This document shows, one piece after another, positions 1-9,531 of a DNA stretch of 64,000 nucleotides; the first letter of the stretch is position 1; every line of letters starts with the position of its first letter. The notes beneath the pieces are model-generated. The model was not told where the DNA came from. It was given only the letters and a program-made list of their open reading frames with translations, and ran no database searches. Position numbers and translations under genes: made by a program. Source of the DNA: Bifidobacterium callitrichidarum (GTDB taxonomy: Bacteria; Actinomycetota; Actinomycetes; Actinomycetales; Bifidobacteriaceae); the NCBI RefSeq assembly GCF_003129905.1, contig NZ_QFFM01000007.1:61419-125418 (forward strand). The letters run 5' to 3'.

Positions 1-836
<836 letters not shown>

Positions 837-989
837 CTCTTCCTGAAATTCCGGACCCTGTGCCCGGATGATGATTCCAACCTACGGCCCCGCGTCCGCG
901 CACCCCATCGTGCGCCGGGCTGAATCATTCCGCCTCGAATCCCGCCACATCATCCCCGAGGATGAGACGATGCCGACGACGAAATAAGG

Positions 990-1023
990 GAAGCCCGCAC
1001 TGCATGACGTCAGTGCGGGCTTC
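990..1023 (-). terminator. Hairpin terminator downstream of metY
   Basis: A perfect 12-bp inverted repeat (GAAGCCCGCACT / AGTGCGGGCTTC) with a 10-nt loop lies between the metY stop codon and the ABC ATPase start. On the minus strand it is followed by a short T-rich stretch (CTTATTTC), which fits a terminator for metY. I see nothing else clear in the rest of the 837-1143 gap. Confidence 0.7.
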
Positions 1024-1143
1024 CCTGTTTCCTTGAGTCAAGTAATGGCTTCGGAAGGTTCCCCATACGGCGGCGGCCCCATCGCGACGCACCCCATAAG
1101 CGTCGCTCCCCTTCGGGTCCGCCGGCCAGCCTTCCGGACGGTG

Positions 1144-2457
1144 TTACTTGGCCAGGCCGGAGGCGCGGACGGCCTCGAAGCCGCCCTTGAGGTCATCGAG
1201 GATGTCCTCGATGTTCTCGGTGCCGATGGACAGGCGGATGGTGCCCGGGTGGATGCCCTGATCCTCGAGCTCCTCCGGGGTCTCCTGGGAGTGCGTGGTG
1301 GAGGCCGGGTGGATGACGAGGGACTTCACGTCGGCCACGTTGGCCAGCAGCGAGAACAGGTGCAGGTTGTCGATGAAGACGCGGGCCGCGTCCTTACCGC
1401 CCTTGATGTCGAAGGTGAAGATGGAGCCGGCGCCGTTCGGGAAGTACTTCTTGTACAGCTCGTGGTCGCGGCGGCCTTCGATGGCCGGGTGGGAGACGGA
1501 CTCGACTTCCGGTACGGTCTGCAGGTACTCGACGACCTTCAGCGCGTTCTGGACGTGGCGCTCGACGCGCAGGGACAGGGTCTCGGTGCCCTGCAGCAGC
1601 AGGAAGGCGGCGAACGGGGACAGGGTGGCGCCGGTGTCGCGCAGCAGGATGGCGCGGATGCGGGTCACGAAGGCGGCACCGCCGAGGGCCTCGTAGAAGT
1701 TCAGGCCGTGGTAGGACGGGTCGGCCTCAGTCAGGGTCGGGAACTTGCCCGGCACCTCGGCCCAGTTGAAGTTGCCGCCCTCAACGATCACGCCGCCGAG
1801 CGTGGTGCCGTGGCCGCCGATGAACTTGGTGGCGGACTCGACCACCACGTCCGCGCCGTGCTCCAGCGGACGGAACAGGTACGGGGTGGCGAAGGTGTTG
1901 TCCACGATCACCGGCAGATGATGCTTATGGGCGATGGCGGAGATGGCCTCGAAGTCCGGCAGGTCGGCGTTCGGGTTGCCGAAGGTCTCGAAGTAGACGA
2001 GCTTGGTGTTCTCCTGGATGGCGTCCTCGAAGTTCTGCGGAGCCTCCGGGTCGACGAAGGTGGTGGTGATGCCATCGCGCGGCAGGGTGTGCTTGAGCAG
2101 GTTGAAGGTGCCGCCGTAGATGTTCTTGGAGGAGACGATGTGGTCACCGGACTGGGTGATGTTGCGCACGGCGTATTCCACGGCGGCCGCACCGGAGGCG
2201 ACGGCCAGGCCGGCGGTGCCGCCTTCGAGGGCGGCGATGCGGTTCTCGAACACTCCCTGGGTGGAGTTGGTCAGACGGCCGTAGATGTTGCCGGGGTCGG
2301 CGAGGCCGAAGCGGGCCTCGGCGTGGTCGAAGTTGTGGAAGACGTAGGAAGTGGTGGCGTAGATCGGCACCGCACGGGAGTCGGTGGCCGGGTCGGCCTG
2401 CTCCTGGCCCACGTGCAGCTGCAGGGTTTCAAAACGGTACTTCTTGTTCTCGGCCAT
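1144..2457 (-). CDS. metY: O-acetylhomoserine sulfhydrylase (O-acetylhomoserine aminocarboxypropyltransferase)
   Basis: This PLP enzyme of the Cys/Met metabolism family condenses O-acetylhomoserine with sulfide to give homocysteine in the cytoplasm. At 437 residues it has the usual MetY length, longer than cystathionine gamma-synthases. The start [18 protein letters not shown] is typical of the family. The PLP lysine is seen in [12 protein letters not shown] (about Lys211) and the cofactor Asp in [13 protein letters not shown] (about Asp186). The start ATG at 2457 is preceded by AAGGAG 7 bp upstream; an in-frame upstream extension has no such site. It is transcribed away from pdxK and ends at a hairpin terminator. 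A related PLP family member such as cystathionine gamma-synthase is less likely because of length and the N-terminal motif. Confidence 0.92.
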   Translation of the reverse strand: MAENKKYRFETLQLHVGQEQADPATDSRAVPIYATTSYVFHNFDHAEARFGLADPGNIYGRLTNSTQGVFENRIAALEGGTAGLAVASGAAAVEYAVRNITQSGDHIVSSKNIYGGTFNLLKHTLPRDGITTTFVDPEAPQNFEDAIQENTKLVYFETFGNPNADLPDFEAISAIAHKHHLPVIVDNTFATPYLFRPLEHGADVVVESATKFIGGHGTTLGGVIVEGGNFNWAEVPGKFPTLTEADPSYHGLNFYEALGGAAFVTRIRAILLRDTGATLSPFAAFLLLQGTETLSLRVERHVQNALKVVEYLQTVPEVESVSHPAIEGRRDHELYKKYFPNGAGSIFTFDIKGGKDAARVFIDNLHLFSLLANVADVKSLVIHPASTTHSQETPEELEDQGIHPGTIRLSIGTENIEDILDDLKGGFEAVRASGLAK

Positions 2458-2600
2458 TGGTGTGCTCCTTGCTGTTGTGCTTGGTCGCGAGGTTCTTTTC
2501 CTCGTCACCCGCCTGCCGTGTTCGGCGGTTGGCGAGGTGTTGGTTATGAAGGTACGCGCGCCGCACCGCCTGAGGCAAGCCGAACGTTATCGGGGTTGCC

Positions 2601-2615
2601 TATAGACCCTTATAA
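2601..2615. promoter_or_regulatory. Candidate operator upstream of metY, shared with metQ
   Basis: The sequence TATAGACCCTTATAA lies 144 bp upstream of the metY start, in the 304-bp divergent gap to pdxK. It matches GATAGCCCGCTATAA upstream of metQ (43620-43634) at 11 of 15 positions, and the metQ copy is palindromic (ATAG-N4-CTAT). A shared regulator of sulfur amino-acid genes is an inference from two sites only. The rest of the gap holds no other element I can support. Confidence 0.3.
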
Positions 2616-2761
2616 CCCGTTGGGATCATTGGGCTCCGAGGTGCCAAGCGAGCCCGAAAAAGTCGTCTCGATACGTGCGACACGCCGGGCGCGCGCAACA
2701 CGCATCGACTACAGTCGGCTTCGTTCGATTCCACCATTCCATCCGATGATTGGAGCAATTC

Positions 2762-3634
2762 ATGGCTGACGTTACGTTGTACGATCGTGACCCGCTGTAC
2801 ATTCCGCGCGTGGCCGCCGTGCATGACATGTGCGGTTACGGCAAGTGCTCGCTGACTGCGGCGATTCCGATTCTTTCGGCCGCGGGCTGCGACGTGTGCC
2901 CGGTGCCGACCGCCCTGTTCTCGGCGCACACGAAGTACGCGGTGTTCACCTTCCATGACACCACCGATATCCTCTCCGGCTATCTCGATGCCTGGCAGAA
3001 GGAGAATGTGGACCTGGACGGCGTGTACTCCGGCTTCCTGGGCTCGCCCGACCAGGTGGCGATCATCCAGCGCCTGTACCGCGAGTACCCGAAAGCCCTG
3101 CGTCTGGTGGACCCGGTCATGGGCGACGCCGGCCAGATGTACCCCACCTACACGCCGGAGCTGTGCGAGGCGATGGGCGCGCTGGCGGACGGCGCCGACG
3201 TGCTCATGCCGAACCTCACGGAGGCCTCGATCCTCACCAAGCGCGATTACCCGGGCCAGGACCTGGACGACGCCGCGGTGACCGACTTGCTCGACGCGCT
3301 GCTCAAGCTCGGCGCCAAGAACGTGGTCCTCAAGGGCATCGACCATGGCGACGGCAAGCTCGTGAACTACGTGGCCAGCGCCTCCACCGGCGCGGAGAAC
3401 AAGATCGAGCTCGCGCATGACAAGCTGCCGTACATGATCCACGGCACGGGCGACGCCTTCGCCTCCGCGCTGTGCGGTGCCGTGCTGGCCGGTCGCGGCC
3501 TGGCCGAGTCCGCCGAGATCGCCGGCGAGTTCGTGCGCCACGCGATGGAGAGCACCCGCCACCAGCCCAACTTCGAGGAGCGCGGCGTGAGCTTCGAGCT
3601 CAACCTCGGCGAGCTCACCTCCCTCGTGAAGTAA
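2762..3634 (+). CDS. pdxK: Pyridoxal/pyridoxamine kinase (PfkB/PdxK superfamily)
   Basis: This cytoplasmic ribokinase-superfamily kinase phosphorylates pyridoxal, pyridoxamine or pyridoxine to supply PLP. The 290-residue length is normal. The N-terminal substrate-binding segment VAAVHDMCGYGKCSL, the LVDPVMGD motif (about 115) and the catalytic anion-hole motif HGTGDAFASA (Asp about 231) are all present. ATG at 2762 is chosen because GGAG lies 6 bp upstream; a TTG four codons earlier overlaps that site. It is divergent from metY, a PLP enzyme, so the pairing makes metabolic sense. A hydroxymethylpyrimidine kinase is a less likely alternative. The symbol could equally be pdxY. Confidence 0.87.
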   Translation: MADVTLYDRDPLYIPRVAAVHDMCGYGKCSLTAAIPILSAAGCDVCPVPTALFSAHTKYAVFTFHDTTDILSGYLDAWQKENVDLDGVYSGFLGSPDQVAIIQRLYREYPKALRLVDPVMGDAGQMYPTYTPELCEAMGALADGADVLMPNLTEASILTKRDYPGQDLDDAAVTDLLDALLKLGAKNVVLKGIDHGDGKLVNYVASASTGAENKIELAHDKLPYMIHGTGDAFASALCGAVLAGRGLAESAEIAGEFVRHAMESTRHQPNFEERGVSFELNLGELTSLVK

Positions 3635-3685
3635 GTCTCCGCTAACTAAACCTCGGCCTTCTCTTTCCGCCCGAGGTTACTTGAT

Positions 3686-3713
3686 CTTGGCTCCCCTGAC
3701 AAGGGGAGCCAAG
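3686..3713. terminator. Bidirectional hairpin terminator (GGCTCCCC element)
   Basis: A perfect 12-bp stem (CTTGGCTCCCCT / AGGGGAGCCAAG) with loop GACA sits between the convergent ends of pdxK and the ABC permease gene. Related hairpins occur at 28041-28063, 34336-34341 and 37378-37397, so it belongs to a dispersed element. A smaller CCTCGG/CCGAGG stem precedes it. Confidence 0.7.
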
Positions 3714-3718
3714 TCCTC

Positions 3719-4957
3719 TCACCGGTTCTTGAAATACTTCAGCAGATGACTTTCGCGCGTAAGCAGCACCGCCGCGCACGCGCCGAGCATCACGCCCACG
3801 ACCGCCGCCACCGGCACGCGAAGCAGCGTGTCGATCAACGCCAAAGCTTCGGCATCGGCATTCTTAAGCCACACCCAAGCCAGCAACGGACTGGCCAACA
3901 GCACGCCCGCCACGGCCCACACCAGTGTTTCCAATGCGATCTGCATGAGCAACGCCGTCTTCGGCACGCCGCAATGCAGCGCCGAAGCCATCTCCAATTT
4001 ACGCGTACGGGTGGTGACGAACCCCAATGCCAATGCCGCCGCAAACGCAATCCACGGCGCGTAGGCGGTCAGTCGCATCCCGAACATGGCCGAGCTGTCC
4101 AGCGCGCTGCCCTTGGATGTGTTGAGTTTGTAGATCTGCGGCCGCTCCGCCTCGGCTCCTGTAGCGGCGCCTTCACCTGCCAGCCGCAGCAATGATTCGA
4201 GGTTTTCGGTTTCGGGCCATGCGCGCACCCAGCATTGGTTGAACGCCGCTTCCGAATCCGCGGGCACCGGCGTCAGCGCCGCGTAGGAGAAGCCGGATTT
4301 GCGTCCGTCATCCGGCCAGTCGAACACGCCGGCCACCGTGACGCTGCGCCCGTCCTTCAACGCCAACGTTTGCCCCGCCGACACCGCGAACGGATCGGCC
4401 GCCTCCTTTGAGAGCAAGACGCCACCGGTGAATATTCCCGCCACATCCGCGGATATGCGCGGCGCAAGAGTTCCGGCGCCGGCCCCGGCACCCGTCGCCG
4501 CACTGGACTCGCTTGCTACCAGGACGCCGGCACCGCTGCCCCACCCCGTGCCGGTGGTGCTCAGCATGAATACGTTGGCCGCGCCGGGCGTGATCTCCAT
4601 TACGGGCACGCCGGTGGACGGCAAGGCCGCGAACGTCATCTTCCGATCGGTCTGGCGCACGGCTCCGGCCGCCTGCACGCCATCCAGCGAAGCAAGACGG
4701 TCGCAGGCCGCACCGTCGACGCGGTTGTTGTACTCCATGATCCAAGTGGATCCGCCCGAGGCCACGTACTCGTCCGTCTGCTTCTGAATCGCGGCGATGG
4801 TGAGCCAGTCGGCGCCCGCCAGCAATGCCATCAGGCAAGCGAGTCCCACGGCCAACGCGCAGGCATGGCTGGTTCCGGTGATGAGGTCGCGCCACGCCTC
4901 CCCCAGCATGCCGGCCAGGCGCATACGCGGCCGGTCCATCCGTGTCCTGTCATTCAT
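3719..4957 (-). CDS. ABC transporter permease, FtsX/MacB-like
   Basis: This is the membrane subunit of an ABC exporter. The 412-residue protein has one membrane segment near the N-terminus (about 25-50), a roughly 230-residue extracytoplasmic domain and three hydrophobic segments at the C-terminus (about 295-410), the topology of FtsX/MacB permeases. Its start ATG at 4957 overlaps the stop of the upstream ATPase gene by 8 bp, so the two are translationally coupled. The operon order is lipoprotein, membrane-fusion-like protein, ATPase, permease. It is the last gene and ends at a bidirectional terminator. The external domain is Ala/Gly-rich and I cannot assign a substrate. Weak conservation of the FtsX domain lowers certainty about the exact subfamily. 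Confidence 0.78.
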   Translation of the reverse strand: MNDRTRMDRPRMRLAGMLGEAWRDLITGTSHACALAVGLACLMALLAGADWLTIAAIQKQTDEYVASGGSTWIMEYNNRVDGAACDRLASLDGVQAAGAVRQTDRKMTFAALPSTGVPVMEITPGAANVFMLSTTGTGWGSGAGVLVASESSAATGAGAGAGTLAPRISADVAGIFTGGVLLSKEAADPFAVSAGQTLALKDGRSVTVAGVFDWPDDGRKSGFSYAALTPVPADSEAAFNQCWVRAWPETENLESLLRLAGEGAATGAEAERPQIYKLNTSKGSALDSSAMFGMRLTAYAPWIAFAAALALGFVTTRTRKLEMASALHCGVPKTALLMQIALETLVWAVAGVLLASPLLAWVWLKNADAEALALIDTLLRVPVAAVVGVMLGACAAVLLTRESHLLKYFKNR

Positions 4958-5768
4958 TGCGATTCCCCTGCCCTTGCTCACGCCCATTGACGGCCGGCGT
5001 CTCATCGCGCCCGGCGACCTCGTCGCTTTGCCAATCCCTCAAGTCGATGAGGTCGGTGCAGGCGTCGCGCGTGCGCGGGTCGTGCGTGGCCACCACCACG
5101 ATCGCGCCGCTCATCGAGAGGTTGTGCAGATGTTCGTTGACCGTGGCGGCGGTATTGAGATCCAGTTGCGCGGTCGGCTCGTCCACGAGCAGGAGTCCGG
5201 CGTGGGAAGCCACGCCACGGGCGAGCATGAGCCGTTGCGCTTCTCCACCGGAGAGGTCCCGGAAGGGTTTGCGCGCCAACGTTGTCAGCCCGAAGGCGTC
5301 CAGCAGTTCCATGGCGTGCGTTTCGGCGTCATGCCGCCGTTCGCCTCGCGCGATGAATGGCAATGCCACATGGTCGAGTGCGGACCGCCGCGCCACGCCA
5401 TGCGGGTTCTGCAGCACCCAGCACACGCGCCCGCATCCGATGCGTTCCACCGTGCCCGTCACCGGTGTGACCCATCCGGCGATGATGGACAGCAGCGTGG
5501 ATTTGCCCGAACCGGACGGCCCGGTCAGCGCGTACACGTGCTTGGGGTGCAGGGTCATGGTCAGGTGCCGGAACAGCATGTCCTCGCCGGTTCGGTCGAA
5601 GCTGTGCCCCACGTCCCGCAAAAGCACGCGACGATCTTCGCCGTCCGCATGCTCACTCGAAGAGGAATCCATATCCGCCCGACCATCCTGCGCATCGGCG
5701 GCATAGATCGCGGCACGAACCGATGCCTCAGCTCTCCTCCGCCATGAAGGCCACCGGACGTTGCGCAT
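4950..5768 (-). CDS. ABC transporter ATP-binding protein
   Basis: This cytoplasmic ATPase of the exporter encoded with the neighbouring permease has 272 residues. It carries Walker [10 protein letters not shown], a degenerate Q-loop region (VCWVLQNPHGVARR), signature LSGGEAQRLMLARG and Walker B LLLVDEPTAQLDL, with the switch histidine in VVVATHDPRTRD. A basic N-terminal extension of about 60 residues precedes the ABC domain. The start is uncertain: ATG at 5768 follows the stop of the upstream gene by one base and has a GGTGAG-like site, while ATGs at 5789 and 5792 would overlap that gene. It overlaps the permease gene by 8 bp. The unusual Q-loop suggests a divergent subfamily but the motifs needed for ATP hydrolysis are present. 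Confidence 0.88.
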   Translation of the reverse strand: MRNVRWPSWRRRAEASVRAAIYAADAQDGRADMDSSSSEHADGEDRRVLLRDVGHSFDRTGEDMLFRHLTMTLHPKHVYALTGPSGSGKSTLLSIIAGWVTPVTGTVERIGCGRVCWVLQNPHGVARRSALDHVALPFIARGERRHDAETHAMELLDAFGLTTLARKPFRDLSGGEAQRLMLARGVASHAGLLLVDEPTAQLDLNTAATVNEHLHNLSMSGAIVVVATHDPRTRDACTDLIDLRDWQSDEVAGRDETPAVNGREQGQGNRNE

Positions 5769-5769
5769 C

Positions 5770-7035
5770 TCACTCACCGCCTTGAGCATCATGCGCAGTC
5801 GCGCCGCTCGAAACCGTGTCATCGGTGGGCATTCCACCAGTCGCGGCGCTGCAATGCGCACTGGTCCGCGGGGTCACGTCCACGTGGTCGAACGCCGAGG
5901 CACCGTCCACGGAGACCATCGTCTTGCCCAGTTGGGAGGCGACGATGGTGACCGGCACCGGTTTGGCGTCCACGCTCACGCATCCCGCGCCACCCGTGGC
6001 ATCGTAGACGGCGGATGGCGGCACGCTGAGCGCGGTCAACGGTTGCGCGAGCTTCCAGTCGTAGGACACGTTCAACGTTCCTCCGGCAGATGCTCCGCCG
6101 GAGGTCACCGCGGACCCGACGCCCGCGCCCATCGAACCGCTCTGGTCCGAGCCGAGCAAGGCCAGTCGGAAAGGCGTGGAGGCGTTGATCGCAGCCAGCA
6201 GTGCCGGGTCGGTGAGCTCGGTGGTTCCCGCGGGCACGGTGAAGGTCTGGTCGCCGATGGCGATCATGCGGTCGCCGGCCACCAAGTCTGACGCCGCGGC
6301 GGGAATCGTGGCTTTGAGCGGGATCGCGGCCGTGGTGAACAGGTCCGCGCCGGCCGTGATTTGCCGGCCCACGGCGATGGAGGATTGTTTGACCGTCACC
6401 GAATCGGCGGGCAACCACACGAACGAATCGGGGCCGATGGACCAGCCACTGTCCGCGCTGATGCGGGCCGCGCCTTCGCTGTCGGCGAGCGCGTTGTAAG
6501 CGGAGATGGTGTCCCAGGTCATCCAATCGGAGTCGGGGGCGGCGTATCCGAGCCGGCGCAGCGCGGCGTTGAGCCCGGCCGCGTCAGGGCCTTGCGTGCC
6601 GCTGGTGAGGGTGCGGTAGAGCGGCACGTCGGTGTGCAGGGCGAGTATCGACTTGGCGTCCACGTCGAACACGGTGCCGCCCGAGTAGATGGTGGTTCCG
6701 GCGCTGGCGACCGTGCCGGTGATGGTTCCGCTCACCGGCGAGGTGACGGTGGAGGACTCCCCCAACGCCACGGTGAGTGCCACGGAACGCGAGTCGTCGA
6801 ACTGGGCGGAGGCGACTTTCACCGTGGTCGCCTTGGTCGTGGAAACCAGTGAGGGCGGGATCTGCGAGCGGGTCAGGAGGAATCCGCCGCCGACTCCCAC
6901 CGCCAGCATCACCAGCGCGAGCAGCACCACGATGGAGACCGCCACGCCGTTGCGGGCTGCCCGCTGTTCCGCGCGGTTTCGTTTGGCGGCCGCGCGGGCT
7001 TCCTTTTTGCCGTTGCCGGTCTGCGTCCTGTCCAT
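5770..7035 (-). CDS. Membrane-anchored periplasmic-adaptor-like (HlyD/MacA-like) protein with peptidoglycan-binding-like segment
   Basis: This 421-residue protein has a basic cytoplasmic N-terminus, one membrane helix (about 30-54) and a long extracytoplasmic region. The region contains a lipoyl/barrel-like stretch (SSTVTSPVSGTITGTVASAG) interrupted by a peptidoglycan-binding-like helix motif (GPDAAGLNAALRRLGY, about 140-160), an arrangement seen in Gram-positive adaptor proteins of ABC exporters. The start ATG at 7035 has AAGGAG with a good spacing. It lies between a lipoprotein gene (48 bp upstream) and the ATPase gene (stop and start one base apart). I infer that it couples the FtsX-like exporter to substrates or the cell wall. 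The adaptor call rests on architecture, not on a search. Confidence 0.72.
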   Translation of the reverse strand: MDRTQTGNGKKEARAAAKRNRAEQRAARNGVAVSIVVLLALVMLAVGVGGGFLLTRSQIPPSLVSTTKATTVKVASAQFDDSRSVALTVALGESSTVTSPVSGTITGTVASAGTTIYSGGTVFDVDAKSILALHTDVPLYRTLTSGTQGPDAAGLNAALRRLGYAAPDSDWMTWDTISAYNALADSEGAARISADSGWSIGPDSFVWLPADSVTVKQSSIAVGRQITAGADLFTTAAIPLKATIPAAASDLVAGDRMIAIGDQTFTVPAGTTELTDPALLAAINASTPFRLALLGSDQSGSMGAGVGSAVTSGGASAGGTLNVSYDWKLAQPLTALSVPPSAVYDATGGAGCVSVDAKPVPVTIVASQLGKTMVSVDGASAFDHVDVTPRTSAHCSAATGGMPTDDTVSSGATAHDAQGGE

Positions 7036-7083
7036 GATGGGCTCCTTGATATCGTGAGGTCGTCGCACCGCGTCGTCGCGGCG

Positions 7084-7845
7084 TCACTGGTTCATCGGGT
7101 CGGTCTGGCATTGCCAGAACTGCGTGGCCTTGGCGGCGTCGTAGTTCGGATTGCGGGTGCCGTCGTCGTTGTACTCCATGTAGATGTTGTAGAACTCGTT
7201 CCACTTGCGGATCCTTTCCGCTATCTGTTCCTCGCTCAGACCTTGCGAGTTGCTCACCTCCATGTCCAGGTATTCCTGTTCGGTCAATGGCTTGGGCAGC
7301 AGGTCGTGCGTCTTGAGGCATTCATACGACGCCTTATGGAGCGCCTCGGCGTCGAGGTTGTCCGGGTTGCCCTGCATCGCGTCATACATCGATTCGACGT
7401 TCCACAGATCCGTCTTCTCGGCGCATTCCGAATTCTTCTGGTTCATCTCCTCATCGCTCAACGCGCTTTCCCGCAGTCGGGCGAGTTGGCCTTTCGTGGC
7501 GACCAATCCGTAGGGTGCCAGACATTGGTTCTGCGCATCGAGAATCTCGTTGAGTTCTGCATCGGTGATTTGGCAGTCCTCGAGGATGCGCTTGGCCAAC
7601 TCGGTTTTGGACTGGTCGTACGCGCCCTTGAATTCGCTGGCGTACGGCCCGGTGAAGTCCGGTGCCTTGCAGGTCACGGAGGTCTGCTTTGAGCCGCTGC
7701 CCGCCGCACCGTTCGCGTTGTTCGCCGGCGCCCCGCACGCCGCAATCAACAGGACCAGTGGGATCATCGCGGCCGCAACCAGACGACGGGCTCCCCAACA
7801 GCCCGATCGCTTGACGCTGCTCGCCTTCATCGTTTTTCCGTTCAT
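7084..7845 (-). CDS. Lipoprotein of a locus-specific paralogous family (first gene of ABC exporter operon)
   Basis: This 253-residue protein starts with a basic signal peptide and a lipobox (LIAAC, Cys37), so it should be lipid-anchored on the outer face of the membrane. The mature part begins with a Ser/Gly/Asn linker and then PDFTGPYASEFKGAYDQ, a segment ITDAELNEI and four conserved cysteine positions. The same pattern recurs in the proteins at 8027-8704, 8739-9410 and 9532-10179. ATG at 7845 is chosen because GGAGG lies 4 bp upstream. It heads the operon with the adaptor, ATPase and permease. A 19-bp inverted repeat lies 80 bp upstream. I do not recognise a named domain; a sensor or substrate-binding role for the exporter is an inference. 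Confidence 0.82.
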   Translation of the reverse strand: MNGKTMKASSVKRSGCWGARRLVAAAMIPLVLLIAACGAPANNANGAAGSGSKQTSVTCKAPDFTGPYASEFKGAYDQSKTELAKRILEDCQITDAELNEILDAQNQCLAPYGLVATKGQLARLRESALSDEEMNQKNSECAEKTDLWNVESMYDAMQGNPDNLDAEALHKASYECLKTHDLLPKPLTEQEYLDMEVSNSQGLSEEQIAERIRKWNEFYNIYMEYNDDGTRNPNYDAAKATQFWQCQTDPMNQ

Positions 7846-7924
7846 CGCCCCTCCATCGTCCACGACGGACCTCCTTGTCACGATTTCAGCTTAGGCACGG
7901 CATCCGCAAAGCCCGCAATTCCCC

Positions 7925-7943
7925 TGTAGTCGCTGGGACTACA
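7925..7943. promoter_or_regulatory. Operator-like inverted repeat between two divergent lipoprotein genes
   Basis: TGTAGTC-GCTGG-GACTACA is a perfect 7-5-7 inverted repeat. It lies 79 bp from the start codon on the left and 83 bp from the start codon on the right, midway in the divergent gap. The same layout recurs at 9496-9514 and 12253-12271. It is the natural candidate for the binding site of the LuxR-type response regulator at 11489-12169. Confidence 0.65.
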
Positions 7944-8026
7944 CCTCCGCTCGCCGGTCCCGAGCACAACCCATAGCCTGAAGATATCGGAACGGACATC
8001 GAGGTCCGGGAAAGGAACGATGCACG

Positions 8027-8704
8027 ATGAAGCGCCCGCAAATCACCAAGGTCGCCGCTCCACTGCTGGCCCTCGCGCTGGCGTGTTCCACCGCCGCATG
8101 CACCGGTCCGGCATCCACGCCACAGGCCGGAGCAAAAGCCGAGCCGACGTTCTCCGGACCATGGGCCGAGGACTTCCGCCGGTCCTATGACCAAGCCCGC
8201 GAAAACGGCAACATGTTCGCGCAGGATGTGCTGCGCGACGAGCGAATCACCGAGGCGGAGGCCACGGAAGTGGCGAGCCGGTACCAGTCGTGTATGGCGG
8301 ATGCGGGGTTCGTATACGACTACGTGTATCCGGATGGTTCCGCCCAGATGCAGGCCGGCGATATGGGCGACGCCGAGCAGCAGCGGTTCAATGAGCAGGA
8401 CATCGTCTGTTCCAAGGAATCGGGCCAGTTTTTCATCACGCACCTGTACAACGCTCTGACTCAGGATCCGGATGGCGAGCTGCGCAACCGCACCGCGGAG
8501 GAGGTACGTCAGGATCTGGCGGAATGCCTCAAGCGCAAGGGTGCGGTCGGCCCGGAGTTCACCGCGGAGGATGTTCCGATTGTCGACGCGGACGGCGAGG
8601 AATACTTACAGTTCAGCCAACAATTCACCAACCCCGGCGGCAAGTACTACAGCGAGCAGAACTACGAAAGCTGGATCCAATGCAATGACGACCCGCGCAA
8701 GTGA
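8027..8704 (+). CDS. Lipoprotein of the same paralogous family
   Basis: This 225-residue secreted protein has an N-terminal signal (basic MKRPQITK, hydrophobic core) and a likely lipid-modified cysteine in STAAC (Cys25); the residue at -3 is Thr rather than Leu, so the lipobox is imperfect. The mature part repeats the family pattern: FSGPWAEDFRRSYDQ, ERITEAEATEV, and cysteines in QSC, VCS, AECL and IQCND. The start ATG at 8027 has AAAGGA 10 bp upstream. It is transcribed divergently from the lipoprotein-exporter operon with the inverted repeat between them, and convergent with the next lipoprotein gene. It stands alone. Its function is unknown; co-regulation with the exporter is inferred from the shared operator. 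Confidence 0.8.
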   Translation: MKRPQITKVAAPLLALALACSTAACTGPASTPQAGAKAEPTFSGPWAEDFRRSYDQARENGNMFAQDVLRDERITEAEATEVASRYQSCMADAGFVYDYVYPDGSAQMQAGDMGDAEQQRFNEQDIVCSKESGQFFITHLYNALTQDPDGELRNRTAEEVRQDLAECLKRKGAVGPEFTAEDVPIVDADGEEYLQFSQQFTNPGGKYYSEQNYESWIQCNDDPRK

Positions 8705-8706
8705 AA

Positions 8707-8732
8707 ACGCCGGCCCTGTTGGTGGCCGGCGT
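8707..8732. terminator. Bidirectional hairpin terminator between convergent lipoprotein genes
   Basis: A perfect 9-bp stem (ACGCCGGCC / GGCCGGCGT) with an 8-nt loop fills the 34-bp gap between two convergent genes. A run of A's precedes it on the plus strand, giving a T-run for minus-strand transcripts. Confidence 0.7.
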
Positions 8733-8738
8733 CGATCA

Positions 8739-9410
8739 TCATCCGCATGCTTCGAGCTTTTGCCGATACCCCGCATCGGTTCGTCGGGCGTCGGAGAACG
8801 GTCCGGTGCCCTCGCGGCTGTCCCGGTCGTAATCATCTACGGTGTACGACTGCTCCACCAGTCCTTCGCGCACATAGCAATCGACGATGGTCTGCCGGAT
8901 GTCGGCGCCGTCGTTGTTCGGATTGGCCTGCACGGCGCTGGCCAGCTGCCATATGGTACGCGCGCCGTCCCTGGTCTCACAGGTCTGCAGGTCCTGGTTC
9001 ACCGACCCGCCCCAGGCCGAGGATTCCTCCTGTGTCATGCCGCTGGGCGGATGCACGCTCATCGAGCCGAGCTCGCCCATATCGATGGAGTCCTTCGCGT
9101 ATCCGTAATCGGTCAGGCATTGCACGATGCGGTCATTCACTTCGGCGAGTTCGGCTTGGGTGATGACGCCATCCTCCAGTATCCCCACGGCGAAGCCGTC
9201 GCCTTGCTCCTTGAGTTGCGCACGGGCTTGTTTGAGTTCCGCCGAATAGTGCGCGTTGAGATCGTATCCGTCTGCCGTTCCGGCGGCCGAACCGTCTCCC
9301 GCATTCGAGGCCTGTCCCGCGCAGCCCGCCAGCATGCAGGCCATGCCAACCACGCACAGTGTCGTGAACGTCACCGCCGCCAGCCGACACCTCATTCGTT
9401 CGCCCTTCAT
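8739..9410 (-). CDS. Lipoprotein of the same paralogous family
   Basis: This 223-residue lipoprotein has a textbook lipobox (LAGC, Cys30). Its mature part follows the family pattern in a more divergent form: YSAELKQARAQ, a segment GVITQAELAEV, Cys in VQCL, TCET and VDCYV, and a C-terminal EACG. The GP of the F-x-GP motif found in the other three is lost. ATG at 9410 is chosen because AAGGAGG lies about 9 bp upstream. It is a single-gene unit between the kinase operon and the convergent lipoprotein gene. A third copy of the 19-bp inverted repeat lies 86 bp upstream of the start. Function unknown. Confidence 0.8.
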   Translation of the reverse strand: MKGERMRCRLAAVTFTTLCVVGMACMLAGCAGQASNAGDGSAAGTADGYDLNAHYSAELKQARAQLKEQGDGFAVGILEDGVITQAELAEVNDRIVQCLTDYGYAKDSIDMGELGSMSVHPPSGMTQEESSAWGGSVNQDLQTCETRDGARTIWQLASAVQANPNNDGADIRQTIVDCYVREGLVEQSYTVDDYDRDSREGTGPFSDARRTDAGYRQKLEACG

Positions 9411-9495
9411 GCCCAGCCTCCTTGCCATCTCGCCGTGCCCATGCGCCGCTCCACCGTCAACCGTACGGAAAGAAGCCGCATATGTCGCGGATAGA

Positions 9496-9514
9496 CGTCG
9501 TCCCCAGGATGACA
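9496..9514. promoter_or_regulatory. Operator-like inverted repeat upstream of the solo lipoprotein gene
   Basis: CGTCGTC-CCCAG-GATGACA has the same 7-5-7 geometry as the sites at 7925-7943 and 12253-12271. Each half-site differs at two positions from TGTAGTC. Its distance to the start codon (86 bp) matches the other sites (79-84 bp). Confidence 0.5.
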
Positions 9515-9531
9515 AAAGGCGTCTGCGGCCG

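Noticed and set aside
948..967. CATCATC-N6-GATGAGA upstream of the first ABC ATPase, similar to the 7-5-7 operator
   Set aside because: The spacer is 6 instead of 5, the distance to the start codon is 112 bp instead of about 80-86, and both half-sites deviate. I did not count it as a fourth site.
1033..2769. A 578-codon open frame on the plus strand opposite metY
   Set aside because: It lies antisense to a clear PLP enzyme; its product is Gly/Val/Asp-rich without motifs, the usual mirror of a high-GC gene.
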